Source of the DNA: Romanomermis culicivorax
Lineage: Eukaryota; Nematoda; Enoplea; Mermithida; Mermithidae
DNA: 64,000 nt
Direction: 5' to 3'
Assembly: GCA_963922205.1 (NCBI GenBank)
Contig: CAWUHX010000250.1
Span: 62,001 to 126,000, forward strand
Position 1 is the stretch's first letter, and each line of letters begins with the position of its first letter. Positions 37,610 through 47,102 of this stretch are shown here, in pieces. Made by a program: the position numbers and the translations under genes. The notes under the pieces are model-generated. The model saw only the letters and a program-made list of their open reading frames with translations, had not been told where the DNA came from and did no database searches.

Positions 37610-38618
37610 TGTTACGTAAGGGTTAATTCTCTGATTACGTAAACGCCTTCTAAAATATTCATTTATTAAAATTTAATATCGACAGGCTAAATTAGGATAA
37701 TGTGGATAAGGCTGGGGACATGAGCAGGAGAATAAGAGCAACTGAGTGAAAAAAAGGAAGTTGAGAAACTACTAAATATGAGGCGGGGAAGTGAGATTCT
37801 ATGATGGGATAGGCGTCGTCCCGAGGATAAAATATTGGCGGATAACCGTCACCGATAAACACACACACAACTGGACGGATGAACGTCGTCCTCAACAAAT
37901 ACAAACAAACTGGATGGATGAATGTCGTCCAAGCAAAATACAAACAGCTGGATGGATGAATGTCGTCCAAGACAAAATACAAACAACTGGATGGATGAAC
38001 GTCGTCCAAGAAAAATAAGCAACCAGACGGATGAACGTCGTCCAAAACAAAATACACGGAGAGGTAGGGAACACACGTAGTCAGTAAACTGAGATGCTGC
38101 CAATTTTCGGAAATCGGAAGGATGAACTAACTCCTGTTTTTCCTTCTTTCCCGAGGATCTGGAAAAAGAGGTGGGGTTTTGGTGAGGAGAATCTCATTCG
38201 CTAGAATTGTTTATTGGGAATGGGAAGAAATCGTTTGAACCTGATTGGTTGAACGTGCTTACGACCGGTTTCTCGAAGTTGTCCACCCGTAGGGTGGGAG
38301 CTGGTAAGTGGAAAAAAGGGATTAGTAGTTCTCTGTTTTTTGGGCTCTTATTTTCCCACTGTAATCCTTTCCATACGTATTTTACGATTTCCGAGTAAAT
38401 AATAGAATGAAAATGCATTAATCGTTTTGGCAAATTAATGTAAAAAATGTACAAAACAATGGGCTACTTCACCTACATTTTTCCTAATGGTAAAAATGGA
38501 AAAACAACTTAAAAATAGATTACTGTAAAATTACTACACGAAACTAATTTGGGCGAAATTATACAGTAACTTAAGCTTAGCTTAATTTACATAATTTACA
38601 AATTCACTTATCCTGACA
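37610..38618 (-). repeat. 3' LTR
   Basis: 1009 bp, direct repeat of 46165-47102. A polyadenylation signal AATAAA (- strand, 37662-37667) lies about 50 bases from its downstream end. It includes five tandem units of about 38 bp. A polypurine tract abuts it at 38619. Confidence 0.95.
37866..38052. repeat. LTR minisatellite, five units
   Basis: Five 36-39-bp units of the form CTGGATGGATGAA(T/C)GTCGTCCAA plus an AAATACAAACAA-like spacer. The 5' LTR has only three (about 46428-46537), which accounts for the 71-bp LTR length difference. Confidence 0.9.
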
Positions 38619-38631
38619 CCTCCCTTCTTTA
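38619..38631 (-). other. Polypurine tract
   Basis: The - strand reads TAAAGAAGGGAGG immediately before the 3' LTR, the position and composition needed to prime plus-strand synthesis. Confidence 0.8.
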
Positions 38632-38669
38632 TAAAGCAAACGTCCTCGTTTGGGCAGGTCACAATTCGA

Positions 38670-39385
38670 TCAAAGCTGGTGAATCGGGTCGAGCAGAACA
38701 GTGGGTGGAGCTACGCTGAAATTGGCGGAAGGCGTTTTCTGGATCGGGATGCCGTTGATTTTCATCATTTTATTGATTTGAAGGGATGTTGACTTTTGGA
38801 TGATACAGCTGGGTATTGTTGACGTGGATTGCCTCTTCTCGATCTGTTTTGGGGTTATGGATCCAGAGGTTGGGGCAACATATCGGTATAATTTTGTAGG
38901 GACCAAGGTGTAGGGGGGCCCAACTTAGACGTTAGTCCTTGTTTGACTGTTTGGATGGGTTTGAGGACCAGGTCACCAACTTTATATTCGTGGTTGTGAG
39001 TTTTCATGTCATACTTTTTTGAATAAAGAGCTTGGCTATTCCTTATGCGGTCCTGGACAATGGTCAAAGCGGTGTGAAAATGATGTTTGATGTCATTGAC
39101 ATAATCGCTCATGTCTATGGCATAGGGCGACAGTGGGGTTTGAGAAATATCTGAGGGGAGGTCTGGTTGTCGACCATATAACAATTCAAAGCGGGAATAG
39201 CCAGTGCTTTCATTTTGGTGAATATTTGTGGCAAAAATGGCAAAAGGGAGATGGTCATCCCAATCAGTATGCCAATCCTCAACATACATCCGCATGCGGA
39301 CAACAAGGGTTTGGTTTGCACGTTCGACTTCGCCGTTGGCCATGGGATGGTAGGGGGTAGTGTGGACTTTTCTGGTTTTACAAAG
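38670..39385 (-). pseudogene. Integrase, C-terminal part after in-frame TGA
   Basis: It continues the integrase frame of the 39386-41236 ORF after one TGA (39386-39388). The catalytic Glu context reads [11 protein letters not shown] near 39335. The region goes on through KVGDLVLKP near 38975, then changes frame at a C run near 38910 and ends at 38670. It is the expected end of a Ty3/gypsy-like integrase; no chromodomain was recognised. Confidence 0.8.
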
Positions 39386-41236
39386 TCAAGTTACTTCGGT
39401 CATGAGGGTGGAAGTAAAATCAGTGCCACGGTCACAGTGCAAAATTTTGGGAGCTCTGTGTCTACAAACAATTTTTTCGACAAAAGCTTTGGCAATGGTA
39501 ATTGCTGTAATATTGGGGGTGGCTATAGCTTTGACATATTTTGTGAAATAATGGATAAAAACAACGATAAAACGATTTCCATGTTCAGAAAGGGTCATGG
39601 GACCAACACAATCAACACTTACCCTTTCAAATGGGCCTTTTACTTGGATGGGAACCAGATTAGCCGTAATTCTATGGTGTGTGGGTTTATTCACTTGACA
39701 AGGGTGGCATGATTGGCAATAATCAGTGATCATTTTTGCCATGTCCGGCCAAAAATACTTTCTTTCTGTAAGGTTGATGGTTTTTCTTATTCCAAAATGG
39801 TCGGAAACCTTATTATCATGGTTATCCTTGATAATACTGTGTTGGAGAGCACTGGGTACATAAAGTTTTTTGAGGGGGCCTTGCTGCTTATAAATCAAAT
39901 CATTTTCGAGGGAGAAATTTTGAACATGGACAGGGTCTCCAATTTCTATTTGTTCTTTGATTTTCCGAAGGATAGGGTCACAAAGCTGCTGTTCTCGGAA
40001 ATTTTTCAATATTTCTTCGTTTTCTGAAGCTTCTACTTCTAAAACACTGTTGATGGGCATGGGTTGCTCAGGACGGGACTGTGAAAAATTGTCAATATCA
40101 AAAGCAGAACAGGTGGTGGGAAGGGGAGTATGGGATAAAGCGTCCGCATTTCCATTAGCTGTGCCTTTTCTGGGTTGGATGTTAAGCTTAAAGTCACTTA
40201 GGGCAAAGCCCCAACGGCAACTTTGGGGGGATGGGTTATTTTCTTTTTCCAAAATGCTTTTTATGGCTGTGTGATCAGTGTGGACCGTGACCTCATGTTG
40301 GTAGAGGTATGGGCGAAAATGACGAACAAATTCAACAACAGCGAGGGTTTCTAGACGGGTTATGGAATATTTTTGTTCATGAGGGTTTAGGCTGCGGCTT
40401 GCATATGCAATGGGGTGTTCCTTTCTGTCGGATCCTATTTGGCTGAGAACAGCGCCTATGCCAGTGACACAAGCATCTGTTTGCAAAATAAATGGTTGTG
40501 CGAAATCTGGGTGGGACAGGATAGGTGCAGATATGAGGTGTTGCTTTAGGCCATCAAAAGCACTTTGTTGATCCTGTCCCCAGATGAAGGGAACATCTTT
40601 TTTTAACAATTTGCTAAGTGGGGAGCTGATTTTGGAACAATTTGGGATGAAACGATGGTAATAAGAAATCAATCCCAAAAAGGACTTTATTTGTTTTACC
40701 GTTTTTGGGGCGGGCATTTTCTGAACTGCTTCAATTTTTTCGGGGTCAGGGGAAATTCTGTTGGCTGATATTATGTGGCCAAGATATTTCACGTGGGACT
40801 GTGAAAATTTGCACTTTTGGACTTTCAATTTTAGTCCTGCTGACTGCATTCGAGAAAGCACTTCTTTCAGCCTGTCAAGCATTTGGTCATGGGTTTTTCC
40901 AAAAACAAGCACATCATCCAAGTAGAGGAGACAGGTTTGCCACTGCAAGTTGGATAAGAGAACATCCATAAGGCACTGGAAAGAGGCAGGGGCGTTACAC
41001 AGACCAAATGGTAGGAAATTAAAATGATAAAGGCTAGCGGGGCTGTTAAAAGCCGTTTTTTCTCTATCGCTTTCCTTGATTGGGATACTGTAATAGGCAT
41101 TGGTTTGGTCAGGGGATGTGAAAAACTGCATGCCACGAAGGGTGTCGAAAATATCGTCAATTCGGGGGATGGGGTAACTGTCTTTTTTGGTGACTTTGTT
41201 TAGACCACGAAAATCTGCACAAATGCATGCCACCAT
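39386..41236 (-). CDS. pol: Pol: reverse transcriptase, RNase H and integrase
   Basis: A 616-residue open frame, likely the main part of Pol, which copies element RNA into DNA and integrates it. RT: CADFRGLNKVTKKDSYPIPR (about residues 6-25), FGLCNAPASFQ (77-87) and the catalytic YLDD (105-108). RNase H: the ILQTDACVTGIGAVLSQ block with its first Asp, and later HTDHTAIKSIL. Integrase: an HHCC-type finger ending YCQSCHPCQ, then VSVDCVGPM and HCDRGTDF with two of the DDE acids. The third lies past a TGA in the next segment. The upstream end is frame-shifted relative to 41157-42710, with an 80-bp overlap. Close to intact but not functional as it stands. Confidence 0.92.
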   Translation of the reverse strand: MVACICADFRGLNKVTKKDSYPIPRIDDIFDTLRGMQFFTSPDQTNAYYSIPIKESDREKTAFNSPASLYHFNFLPFGLCNAPASFQCLMDVLLSNLQWQTCLLYLDDVLVFGKTHDQMLDRLKEVLSRMQSAGLKLKVQKCKFSQSHVKYLGHIISANRISPDPEKIEAVQKMPAPKTVKQIKSFLGLISYYHRFIPNCSKISSPLSKLLKKDVPFIWGQDQQSAFDGLKQHLISAPILSHPDFAQPFILQTDACVTGIGAVLSQIGSDRKEHPIAYASRSLNPHEQKYSITRLETLAVVEFVRHFRPYLYQHEVTVHTDHTAIKSILEKENNPSPQSCRWGFALSDFKLNIQPRKGTANGNADALSHTPLPTTCSAFDIDNFSQSRPEQPMPINSVLEVEASENEEILKNFREQQLCDPILRKIKEQIEIGDPVHVQNFSLENDLIYKQQGPLKKLYVPSALQHSIIKDNHDNKVSDHFGIRKTINLTERKYFWPDMAKMITDYCQSCHPCQVNKPTHHRITANLVPIQVKGPFERVSVDCVGPMTLSEHGNRFIVVFIHYFTKYVKAIATPNITAITIAKAFVEKIVCRHRAPKILHCDRGTDFTSTLMTEVT

Positions 41237-42710
41237 CTTTTTTCTTTACAAGAACCGTGTTGGTAGAATAAGGGGACGTGCTCTTGGAAATGATACCCTG
41301 GCGTTCCAAGTTTTCGACTTCTTGACGAATAATATCCTTTTCTTTTGGGGAGGTACGAAAAAGGGGTCTCCGGACGGGTTTAGTATCCTCAGTGTCAATC
41401 ACATGTTCAACCAAACTAGTGCGTCCATTATCGGCTTTGGAGGTTGAGTATAGTTCGGGGAACATTGCAAGGGTGGACAAAAGCTTTTTCTTCTTGTTTG
41501 GGCTGATGAATGTTTGGGATAGGTCAACATTGGAGTTCAACCATTTCATTACATTATTGGGTGTTAATATTTCATTAGGTGTGGAATTACACTGGGCTAC
41601 CATTGCTGATTTTTCAGTAAAAGTTTGGATTGTGCCCAATCTTGTTTTCTCATATAGGACAACTGGGGCTTGGGTGGGATTGAAAATGGAAACCATGATA
41701 TGGCCTTGAAAAATGGTGGAGACACTGTTAGCTGCGCAAATTCCGAATTTTTCAAATAATTGATCATGTGGAAAGAATTCAACAGTTTTCGTATTTTCGT
41801 ACATTTTTGATACGGGTACAGTAAACTCTGTGATGGTTCTGGGTGGAAGGGCAACAGTACCCGGCAAAGAAATTTCGCCTTGATGTTTGGGTGGGTTGTA
41901 GGTAATGCCTCTACATGGGACAACGGTTTTTCCAAAATGGACAAAGGAATTTTCATTGTTGAATTCGTAGCTTTTGAACCGGTTAGTGAAATTGGCACCT
42001 AAAATAATAGGTGAGGGACAATCGTCTTGTATTTCAACCACAATTGTTTCTTCCAAATCGTCCACTTTTAGAGTCAGGATGGCCGAACCTACCAAGGGGA
42101 TAGGGAGTTTATTTGCAGCAGTGGCCATGATAGTGGGGGAATTTCTCCAGACAAGGTCATTTATGGAACTTGCAACTTTTTTATCCATGATCGAGTAAGC
42201 TGCGCCAGAATCGACCATAGCATAAACGGTTTTCTGGTTATTAATTGTAAGCAAAACATGTGGGATTCTATCAATTATATCATTTTCGGATGCAAAATGA
42301 AGTAGGGGGGATGGGGCACTAGGAATTGCTCGTTTCACGTAACAAATGCTGCTGCTGCGCGAGTGAGTAGCTTCCAAGTTTTGGGCGTGGTGGGCTACAA
42401 GTTGGAACAGGGCTTGTCCGAGGGTTGGTAGAGGAGGCGGGTCTTCGCTAGAATGGTGGGGATTTTCGTTAAGGGATGCGGCAGATGGCAACAGTGGGGG
42501 CATTCTTTTGGCCCGCATGTTATGGAGGTACGCACAAGACCAAAAGAGGACGAAAACTACTGCAGCAATGCTTGCTATGACCACTAGACCATTAACGATT
42601 AATTGTAAGGGACCTTTCAGCAGGTTATTCAAGCCATCTGTAGCACTGTGGGCTATGCCGCCGATAATCCATTCCAATGATTTGGAATATCCTTGCATGA
42701 CCTTTGACAT
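41157..42710 (-). CDS. Transmembrane segment, aspartic protease and start of RT in one ORF
   Basis: A 517-residue frame that begins in the C-terminal part of the env-like protein. Residues 36-62 are a hydrophobic helix (VNGLVVIASIAAVVFVLFW) followed by basic residues (HNMRAKR), as in a stop-transfer anchor. A Pro/Ser-rich linker follows. The retropepsin active site is at residues 166-171 (VDSGAA; Asp codon 42210-42212), with an IILGANF block about 90 residues on. The RT N-terminus comes last (SPKEKDIIRQEVENLERQ and VLVKKKDGG) before the frame is lost. The frame is the same as that of the env piece at 42738-42974, separated by one TAG. Protease fused in frame behind a membrane anchor is unusual. 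Confidence 0.9.
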   Translation of the reverse strand: MSKVMQGYSKSLEWIIGGIAHSATDGLNNLLKGPLQLIVNGLVVIASIAAVVFVLFWSCAYLHNMRAKRMPPLLPSAASLNENPHHSSEDPPPLPTLGQALFQLVAHHAQNLEATHSRSSSICYVKRAIPSAPSPLLHFASENDIIDRIPHVLLTINNQKTVYAMVDSGAAYSIMDKKVASSINDLVWRNSPTIMATAANKLPIPLVGSAILTLKVDDLEETIVVEIQDDCPSPIILGANFTNRFKSYEFNNENSFVHFGKTVVPCRGITYNPPKHQGEISLPGTVALPPRTITEFTVPVSKMYENTKTVEFFPHDQLFEKFGICAANSVSTIFQGHIMVSIFNPTQAPVVLYEKTRLGTIQTFTEKSAMVAQCNSTPNEILTPNNVMKWLNSNVDLSQTFISPNKKKKLLSTLAMFPELYSTSKADNGRTSLVEHVIDTEDTKPVRRPLFRTSPKEKDIIRQEVENLERQGIISKSTSPYSTNTVLVKKKDGGMHLCRFSWSKQSHQKRQLPHPPN

Positions 42711-42737
42711 GCCTTGGCCTGCTCCTGACAGGGCTTC

Positions 42738-44232
42738 CTAAATGACGGAGGGGTTCAGCGACATTTCTGAAGTATAGTTCATTATTCTATGCACATTAGC
42801 TTCTAAGCTGTGCACTTTGTACATGTACTGCTTCAAAAAAGCTAAATTGGAGGGGATAGATCCTAACTGATCATGAAAAATAGCTGGTGAGTCAAAATGA
42901 AAAACTTTGTATTTTCCATGCCGGAAAACTTGAACGGGTACTGTAGTGACGTGGGTGGGTCCAGTTTCTGTCATCCATTTGTCTCCATTTTTGTATATGC
43001 TTATGGGTCGATGATGGCAATCAATTTTGGGCTAAAAAGAAAGGAGATCAAAGGTGCCGGGGGTCACGAACCAAAGTGTATCATTAACTCTGATGGGAAG
43101 GTTTTTGTAACATGTTTCATTTACTTTATGGGACTTAAAATTTCTGTAGCATTTAGGGATTTACATTTTGAGATGGTAAGAACGTCACCAGTAAACTTGG
43201 CGATTATGTCAGTCCAATGTAAAAATGCAGGGGCACCAAGGGTGGGGTCAAAATGTAAAAGTTGCCAAATGATGTCAAGATATCTTTGGGCTTGATGGCA
43301 CAATTCTGACCAAACATTTCGGAAATTTTCGTATTCCAAGTCCAAAATTTTTTGTGTTAAGAAATTTAACTTCGCATTCACTGGGTCTGGGTTGATAGGG
43401 TCTGAATTTTCATCCGAATTTGATGAGGCGAGTTGGGTCATATTTTTAAGCACTAAAATGACTCCTTGGTGGGTTAGGACAGCTTTTTCAATTTTGGAAC
43501 ATTTAGTGTAAGCAGACTTTAGGGTAAATGCATTCTGAATAGCATCTATGACAACATAATTATCGCTTAGGGTTCCGTTATATATGCCTTTTAGTTGGAG
43601 GGAACAAGTGTCCTTGAATTTGGTATTGTCCCACAAAATTATTCCATCAGTGAGAGTGCAATGTCTGGCTAGAGGCTTGCAACTGCCGGAGTCGCCTAAA
43701 TCGGTGGGCAAATGATCAGGTTCCCAAGAGGCAACGTTACCTTCTTCGATAATCAAATTTGTTACTGTAGTACAATGATCACTACAGCACCACTTAAAAT
43801 CGACTTTTAGTGAGTTTTCTGTGCTCCAAAAATCGGGGGAGACATGGGTCAAATTTTTTGGTTGGTAACTTTTGGTGAAAAATGCTTCTCTGCACTCAGA
43901 CACGGGAATTGGGGTAATTTTTGAGGAGTCCAGGACAATGCCTTTTGATCTGAAAAATCCCATGTTTGTACAAATAGTTCTCGTATGCATTTGACATTTG
44001 AAGGCAGGGGCGGTATCTGGTTGGGTTTTTGGAATATAGACATCGGCCACTATTTTACTAAGATGGGCAGGGGAATTAGGGCTTCACATTGGACACTTTT
44101 CGGGATGTCAATTGCATGACCCCTCCTAGACATACCACATAATTGAAATGTGCCATTTATTGGCGCGAAAAAAACGACAAGAAACATAAAAAAAAAATTA
44201 TGTTGGGTGAACAAAAATTTTCGTTTCACCAC
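42738..44232 (-). pseudogene. Envelope-like glycoprotein, broken, located between gag and pol
   Basis: The start may be ATG at 44187 (signal-peptide-like MFLVVFFAPINGT). The ectodomain is Cys-rich, with CCSDHC near 43780, a GDSGSC...HC pair and an ILWDN motif. It has many N-glycosylation sequons (NGT, NLT, NMT, NAT, NYT). A conserved membrane-proximal part (FHFDSPAIFHDQLG) lies near 42880. Breaks: frame change near 44050, frame change near 43125, TAG at 43032-43034 and TAG at 42738-42740. The protein would be a type I membrane glycoprotein for cell entry or intercellular spread. Its viral source is not recognised. The relative at 57090-58840 confirms the same domain order. Confidence 0.75.
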
Positions 44233-44750
44233 GGTCGGCGTTGGGTCTCCTCAGGCTGCGTTGGTGATCTCACCTGAACAAAAAACGAATTCTGGGTTAA
44301 GTTGGGTTTTGGGGATTCTTTTGTATATTCACCGTCTTCCATATCCTCTGCGTGAATGATCTCAACTTGAAATTCGGCTGGCGATTTAGGGGTTGGTGGG
44401 CGAGTGGATTGGGCTGACGCTGCCAATGATTTTGATGGGAACCGTTGACGTCCAGCCGATGGGGCAGGGCTTAGGGACCTAGAGCTTGTTTCTTGATTGG
44501 TGTTGGGAGTGGGTTTTTTCGGCTTTTGCGGATTTTTATTTTTGAAAAGTGCTTGAAAAAAATAAGGGCCCAATTTTTGCAATTTCGGGGAAAATTTAAT
44601 TTTTAACAAGGAGATGGGTGGTTGGGTGGTTTGGGTATTTTCGGTCATGGCCATCTGGACCGACTTACTTTTTTGGTTGGGTTTGTTGCTTTTTGTAAAC
44701 AATGTATTGATGTGGCCTGCTTTCTGTTGTCCTGAACATTGGAGGAACAT
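44226..44750 (-). CDS. ORF2: basic, Pro/Ser-rich protein of unknown function
   Basis: A 174-residue open frame. Its ATG (44750) directly follows the gag TAA in the same frame (TAAATG), so it could be made by reinitiation or by readthrough as a gag extension. It is Lys/Pro/Gln-rich in the first half (NKNPQKPKKPTPNTNQ), Ser/Pro-rich in the middle and acidic near the end (HAEDMEDGEY). No transmembrane segment or zinc knuckle. Its stop overlaps the beginning of the env frame. Confidence 0.65.
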   Translation of the reverse strand: MFLQCSGQQKAGHINTLFTKSNKPNQKSKSVQMAMTENTQTTQPPISLLKIKFSPKLQKLGPYFFQALFKNKNPQKPKKPTPNTNQETSSRSLSPAPSAGRQRFPSKSLAASAQSTRPPTPKSPAEFQVEIIHAEDMEDGEYTKESPKPNLTQNSFFVQVRSPTQPEETQRRPW

Positions 44751-46001
44751 TTATATATCATCAAAATCGAGGGGGGAAGAGAGGGCAATATCTGGAGGGC
44801 AGGATTGTTGGTGAATATTGGATGGGTACTTACTTTTTCGTGGCCCTGTGCAATGCCTGGCCAAATGGTTACGCTCGCCACAGTCAAAGCAGCTGTTATC
44901 CGAACGGCCAAAATTATTTTGGGGTGTGGGCGGACTTTGGTTGGACCACTGGTTTTCCGAATAGGGCCACCTGTAACCCGTGTTGGTTTTCCAAGTGTTG
45001 GGCTTGCGGGGATAACTATTTTTTTGCTGGTCGTCTCGTTGTTTCTTGCAGCACATGTTTTCCAAGTGGCCGCTCTTGCCACAATAAGTGCAGGAAGCTG
45101 GCGCAGGAGTCATTTTTCGTTCGAATAGTTTTGACATTTTATCTGTGAGGTCAAGTAAAGAACGTTCAATATTATTTTGGGTAACTGTTACAACCATGTC
45201 AATGGGGGGTATTCTGGGATTGGATGATGAGAAACCAGGTCGGGCTCGTTGAGATTCTACGTACATGACAGCCTTATGGGCTTCATCTAAGTTTGAGAAT
45301 TCATGGTATCTCAAAATTTCACAAATTTCAGGTGTTAGGCCCCATAAAAATATGGGTTTTATCAGGTTTTCTCTATCCTCAAAGGACAAATTTGGGAAAG
45401 CTTGCCCCACAATTTTTCTAAGTTCTGAAAGAAATTCAGTGCCAACTTCTGAACTTTTTTGTTTTCTTTCCATCAAAACTTGTTGATGAATATCACAATC
45501 GCAATTATTCGGGTATAAACGTTGGAAACAATTTTTATACTGCTCGTATGTGGTGGGAGGGTTCTGTCTTAGCCTCAGATCATCCAAGGTGGCTAGAGCA
45601 GGTCCGGAAAGGTAGCACTCGAAACAGGCTTTCCTTATTTCTTCATCATCAGGTTTGATGCCTTGAAAGGTGAGGAAGGTTTCAAAATTTTTTATCCAGT
45701 CCAAAAAATTTTGACCAAAAGAACCGGAAAATAAAGGTGGGGATCTGATGGGAACAAATGGGTTGTTCCTGAAATTGGCTAAGTGGATATCATTCAACAC
45801 TGTATTTATTTCACGATTTGGGGCATTTTGACCAGGAATGACATCTCTTAGCCAGTCTTCTAGACCCCTAAGTCGGTCATCAACAACATGTTCAATGGAA
45901 TGTCTAACGATTTGATCGATCTGGTCAGGGTGGATCATTTTTTGGGTGTTCAAAACTTGGTTTTTTGCTTCCTTTTCAATTTGATGAAATTGATCTGACA
46001 A
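44751..46001 (-). CDS. gag: Gag (capsid and nucleocapsid)
   Basis: A 416-residue intact frame. Gag packages element RNA into particles. A retrotransposon-gag capsid domain spans about residues 85-235 (PPLFSGSFGQNFLDWIKNF near 85, CFECYLSGPALATLDDL near 127, YEQYKNCFQRLYP near 153). Two CCHC zinc knuckles follow: CTYCGKSGHLENMC and CFDCGERNHLARHC. It ends LDFDDI and TAA. No protease follows, which is unusual because protease normally sits next to gag; here ORF2 and env come first. Confidence 0.93.
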   Translation of the reverse strand: MSDQFHQIEKEAKNQVLNTQKMIHPDQIDQIVRHSIEHVVDDRLRGLEDWLRDVIPGQNAPNREINTVLNDIHLANFRNNPFVPIRSPPLFSGSFGQNFLDWIKNFETFLTFQGIKPDDEEIRKACFECYLSGPALATLDDLRLRQNPPTTYEQYKNCFQRLYPNNCDCDIHQQVLMERKQKSSEVGTEFLSELRKIVGQAFPNLSFEDRENLIKPIFLWGLTPEICEILRYHEFSNLDEAHKAVMYVESQRARPGFSSSNPRIPPIDMVVTVTQNNIERSLLDLTDKMSKLFERKMTPAPASCTYCGKSGHLENMCCKKQRDDQQKNSYPRKPNTWKTNTGYRWPYSENQWSNQSPPTPQNNFGRSDNSCFDCGERNHLARHCTGPRKSKYPSNIHQQSCPPDIALSSPLDFDDI

Positions 46002-46144
46002 ACTTTTCTTTTGTTCAGCCAGAGTTTGTTAACAAGGAGGAGACGGAAAAGGAATGGTAAATGGAACTTTTAGAATGATGGAATGGGACTTTTTCAACAG
46101 GAAGGGGGGGAATAAAAAAACTAGGGGCTTACTTTTTTCAGTTC

Positions 46145-46162
46145 GAATTAGTATGGTCACCA
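46145..46162 (-). other. Primer-binding site
   Basis: Two bases inside the 5' LTR, the - strand reads TGGTGACCATACTAATTC. It begins with the TGG that pairs with a tRNA CCA end. The primer tRNA was not identified. Confidence 0.65.
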
Positions 46163-46164
46163 CT

Positions 46165-47102
46165 TGTTACATAAGGGTCAATTCTCTGATTACGTAAACG
46201 CCTTCTAAAATATTTGTTTATTAAAATTTAATATCGACAGGCTAAATTACGATAATGTGGATAAGGCTGGGGACACGAGCAGGAGAATAAGAGCAACTGA
46301 GTGAAAAAAAGGAAGTTGAGAAACTACTAAATATGAGGTGGGGAAGTGAGATTCTATGGAGGGATAGGCGTCGTCCCGAGAATAAAATATTGGCGGATAA
46401 CCATCGCCGATAAACACACACACACACAACTGGATGGATGAACGTCGTCCTCAACAAATACAAACAAACTGGATGGATGAACATCGTCCAAGCAAAATAC
46501 AAACAGCTGGACGGATGAACGTCGTCCAAAACAAGATACACGAAGAGGTAGGGAACACACGTAGTCGGTAAACTGAGACACTGCCGATTTTGAGAAATCG
46601 GAAGGATGAACTAACTCCTGTTTTTCCTTCTTTCCCGAGGATCCGGAAAAAGAGGTGGGGTTTTGGTGAGGGGAATCTCATTTGCTAGAATTGTTTATTG
46701 GGAATGGGAAGAAATGGTTTGAACCTGATTGGTTGAACTTGCTTACGACGGGTTTCTTGAAGTTGTCCACCCCTAGGGTGGGAGTTGGTAAGTGGAAAAA
46801 AGGGATTAGTAGTTCTCTGTTTTTTGGGCTCTTATTTTCCTACTGTAATCCTTTCCATACGTATTTTATGATTTCCGAGTAAATAATAGAACGAAAATGC
46901 ATTAATCATTTTGGCAAATTAATGTAAAAAATGTACAAAACCATAGGCTACTTAACCTACATTTTTCCTAATGGTAAAAATGGAAAAACAACTTAAAAAT
47001 GGATTACTGTAAAATTACTACACAAAACTAATTTGGACGAAATTATACAGTAACTTAAGCTTAGCTTAATTTACATAATTTACAAGTTTACTTATCGTGA
47101 CA
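46165..47102 (-). repeat. 5' LTR
   Basis: 938 bp, near-identical to the 3' LTR apart from scattered substitutions and two fewer minisatellite units. The differences show the insertion is not brand-new. Confidence 0.95.

Larger units (their letters stand above)
37610..47102 (-). mobile_element. Complete Metaviridae-like LTR retrotransposon with env-like gene between gag and pol
   Basis: The element runs from 47102 to 37610 on the - strand. LTRs are at 46165-47102 (5') and 37610-38618 (3'), each starting TGTCA and ending TAACA in element orientation. The target duplication is ATAT (37606-37609, 47103-47106). Order along the element: LTR, primer-binding site, gag, a basic ORF2, env-like glycoprotein, transmembrane segment, aspartic protease, RT, RNase H, integrase, polypurine tract, LTR. 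Gag and most of pol are open; env carries several breaks. This order differs from the gag-pol-env order of known env-bearing retroelements. RT, RNase H and integrase following protease place it with Ty3/gypsy-like elements. Confidence 0.95.

Noticed and set aside
37866..38052. CRISPR-like regularly spaced repeats
   Set aside because: The spacers repeat together with the units and the array is duplicated in the partner LTR, so it is an LTR minisatellite.
42738..42740. Firm assignment of the TAG as a programmed readthrough stop
   Set aside because: Nearby env breaks show the copy is decaying, and the older copy has a sense codon here. Kept only as an open possibility in the findings.
44739..45148. 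+ strand frames of 108-129 codons
   Set aside because: Antisense shadows of the gag coding region.
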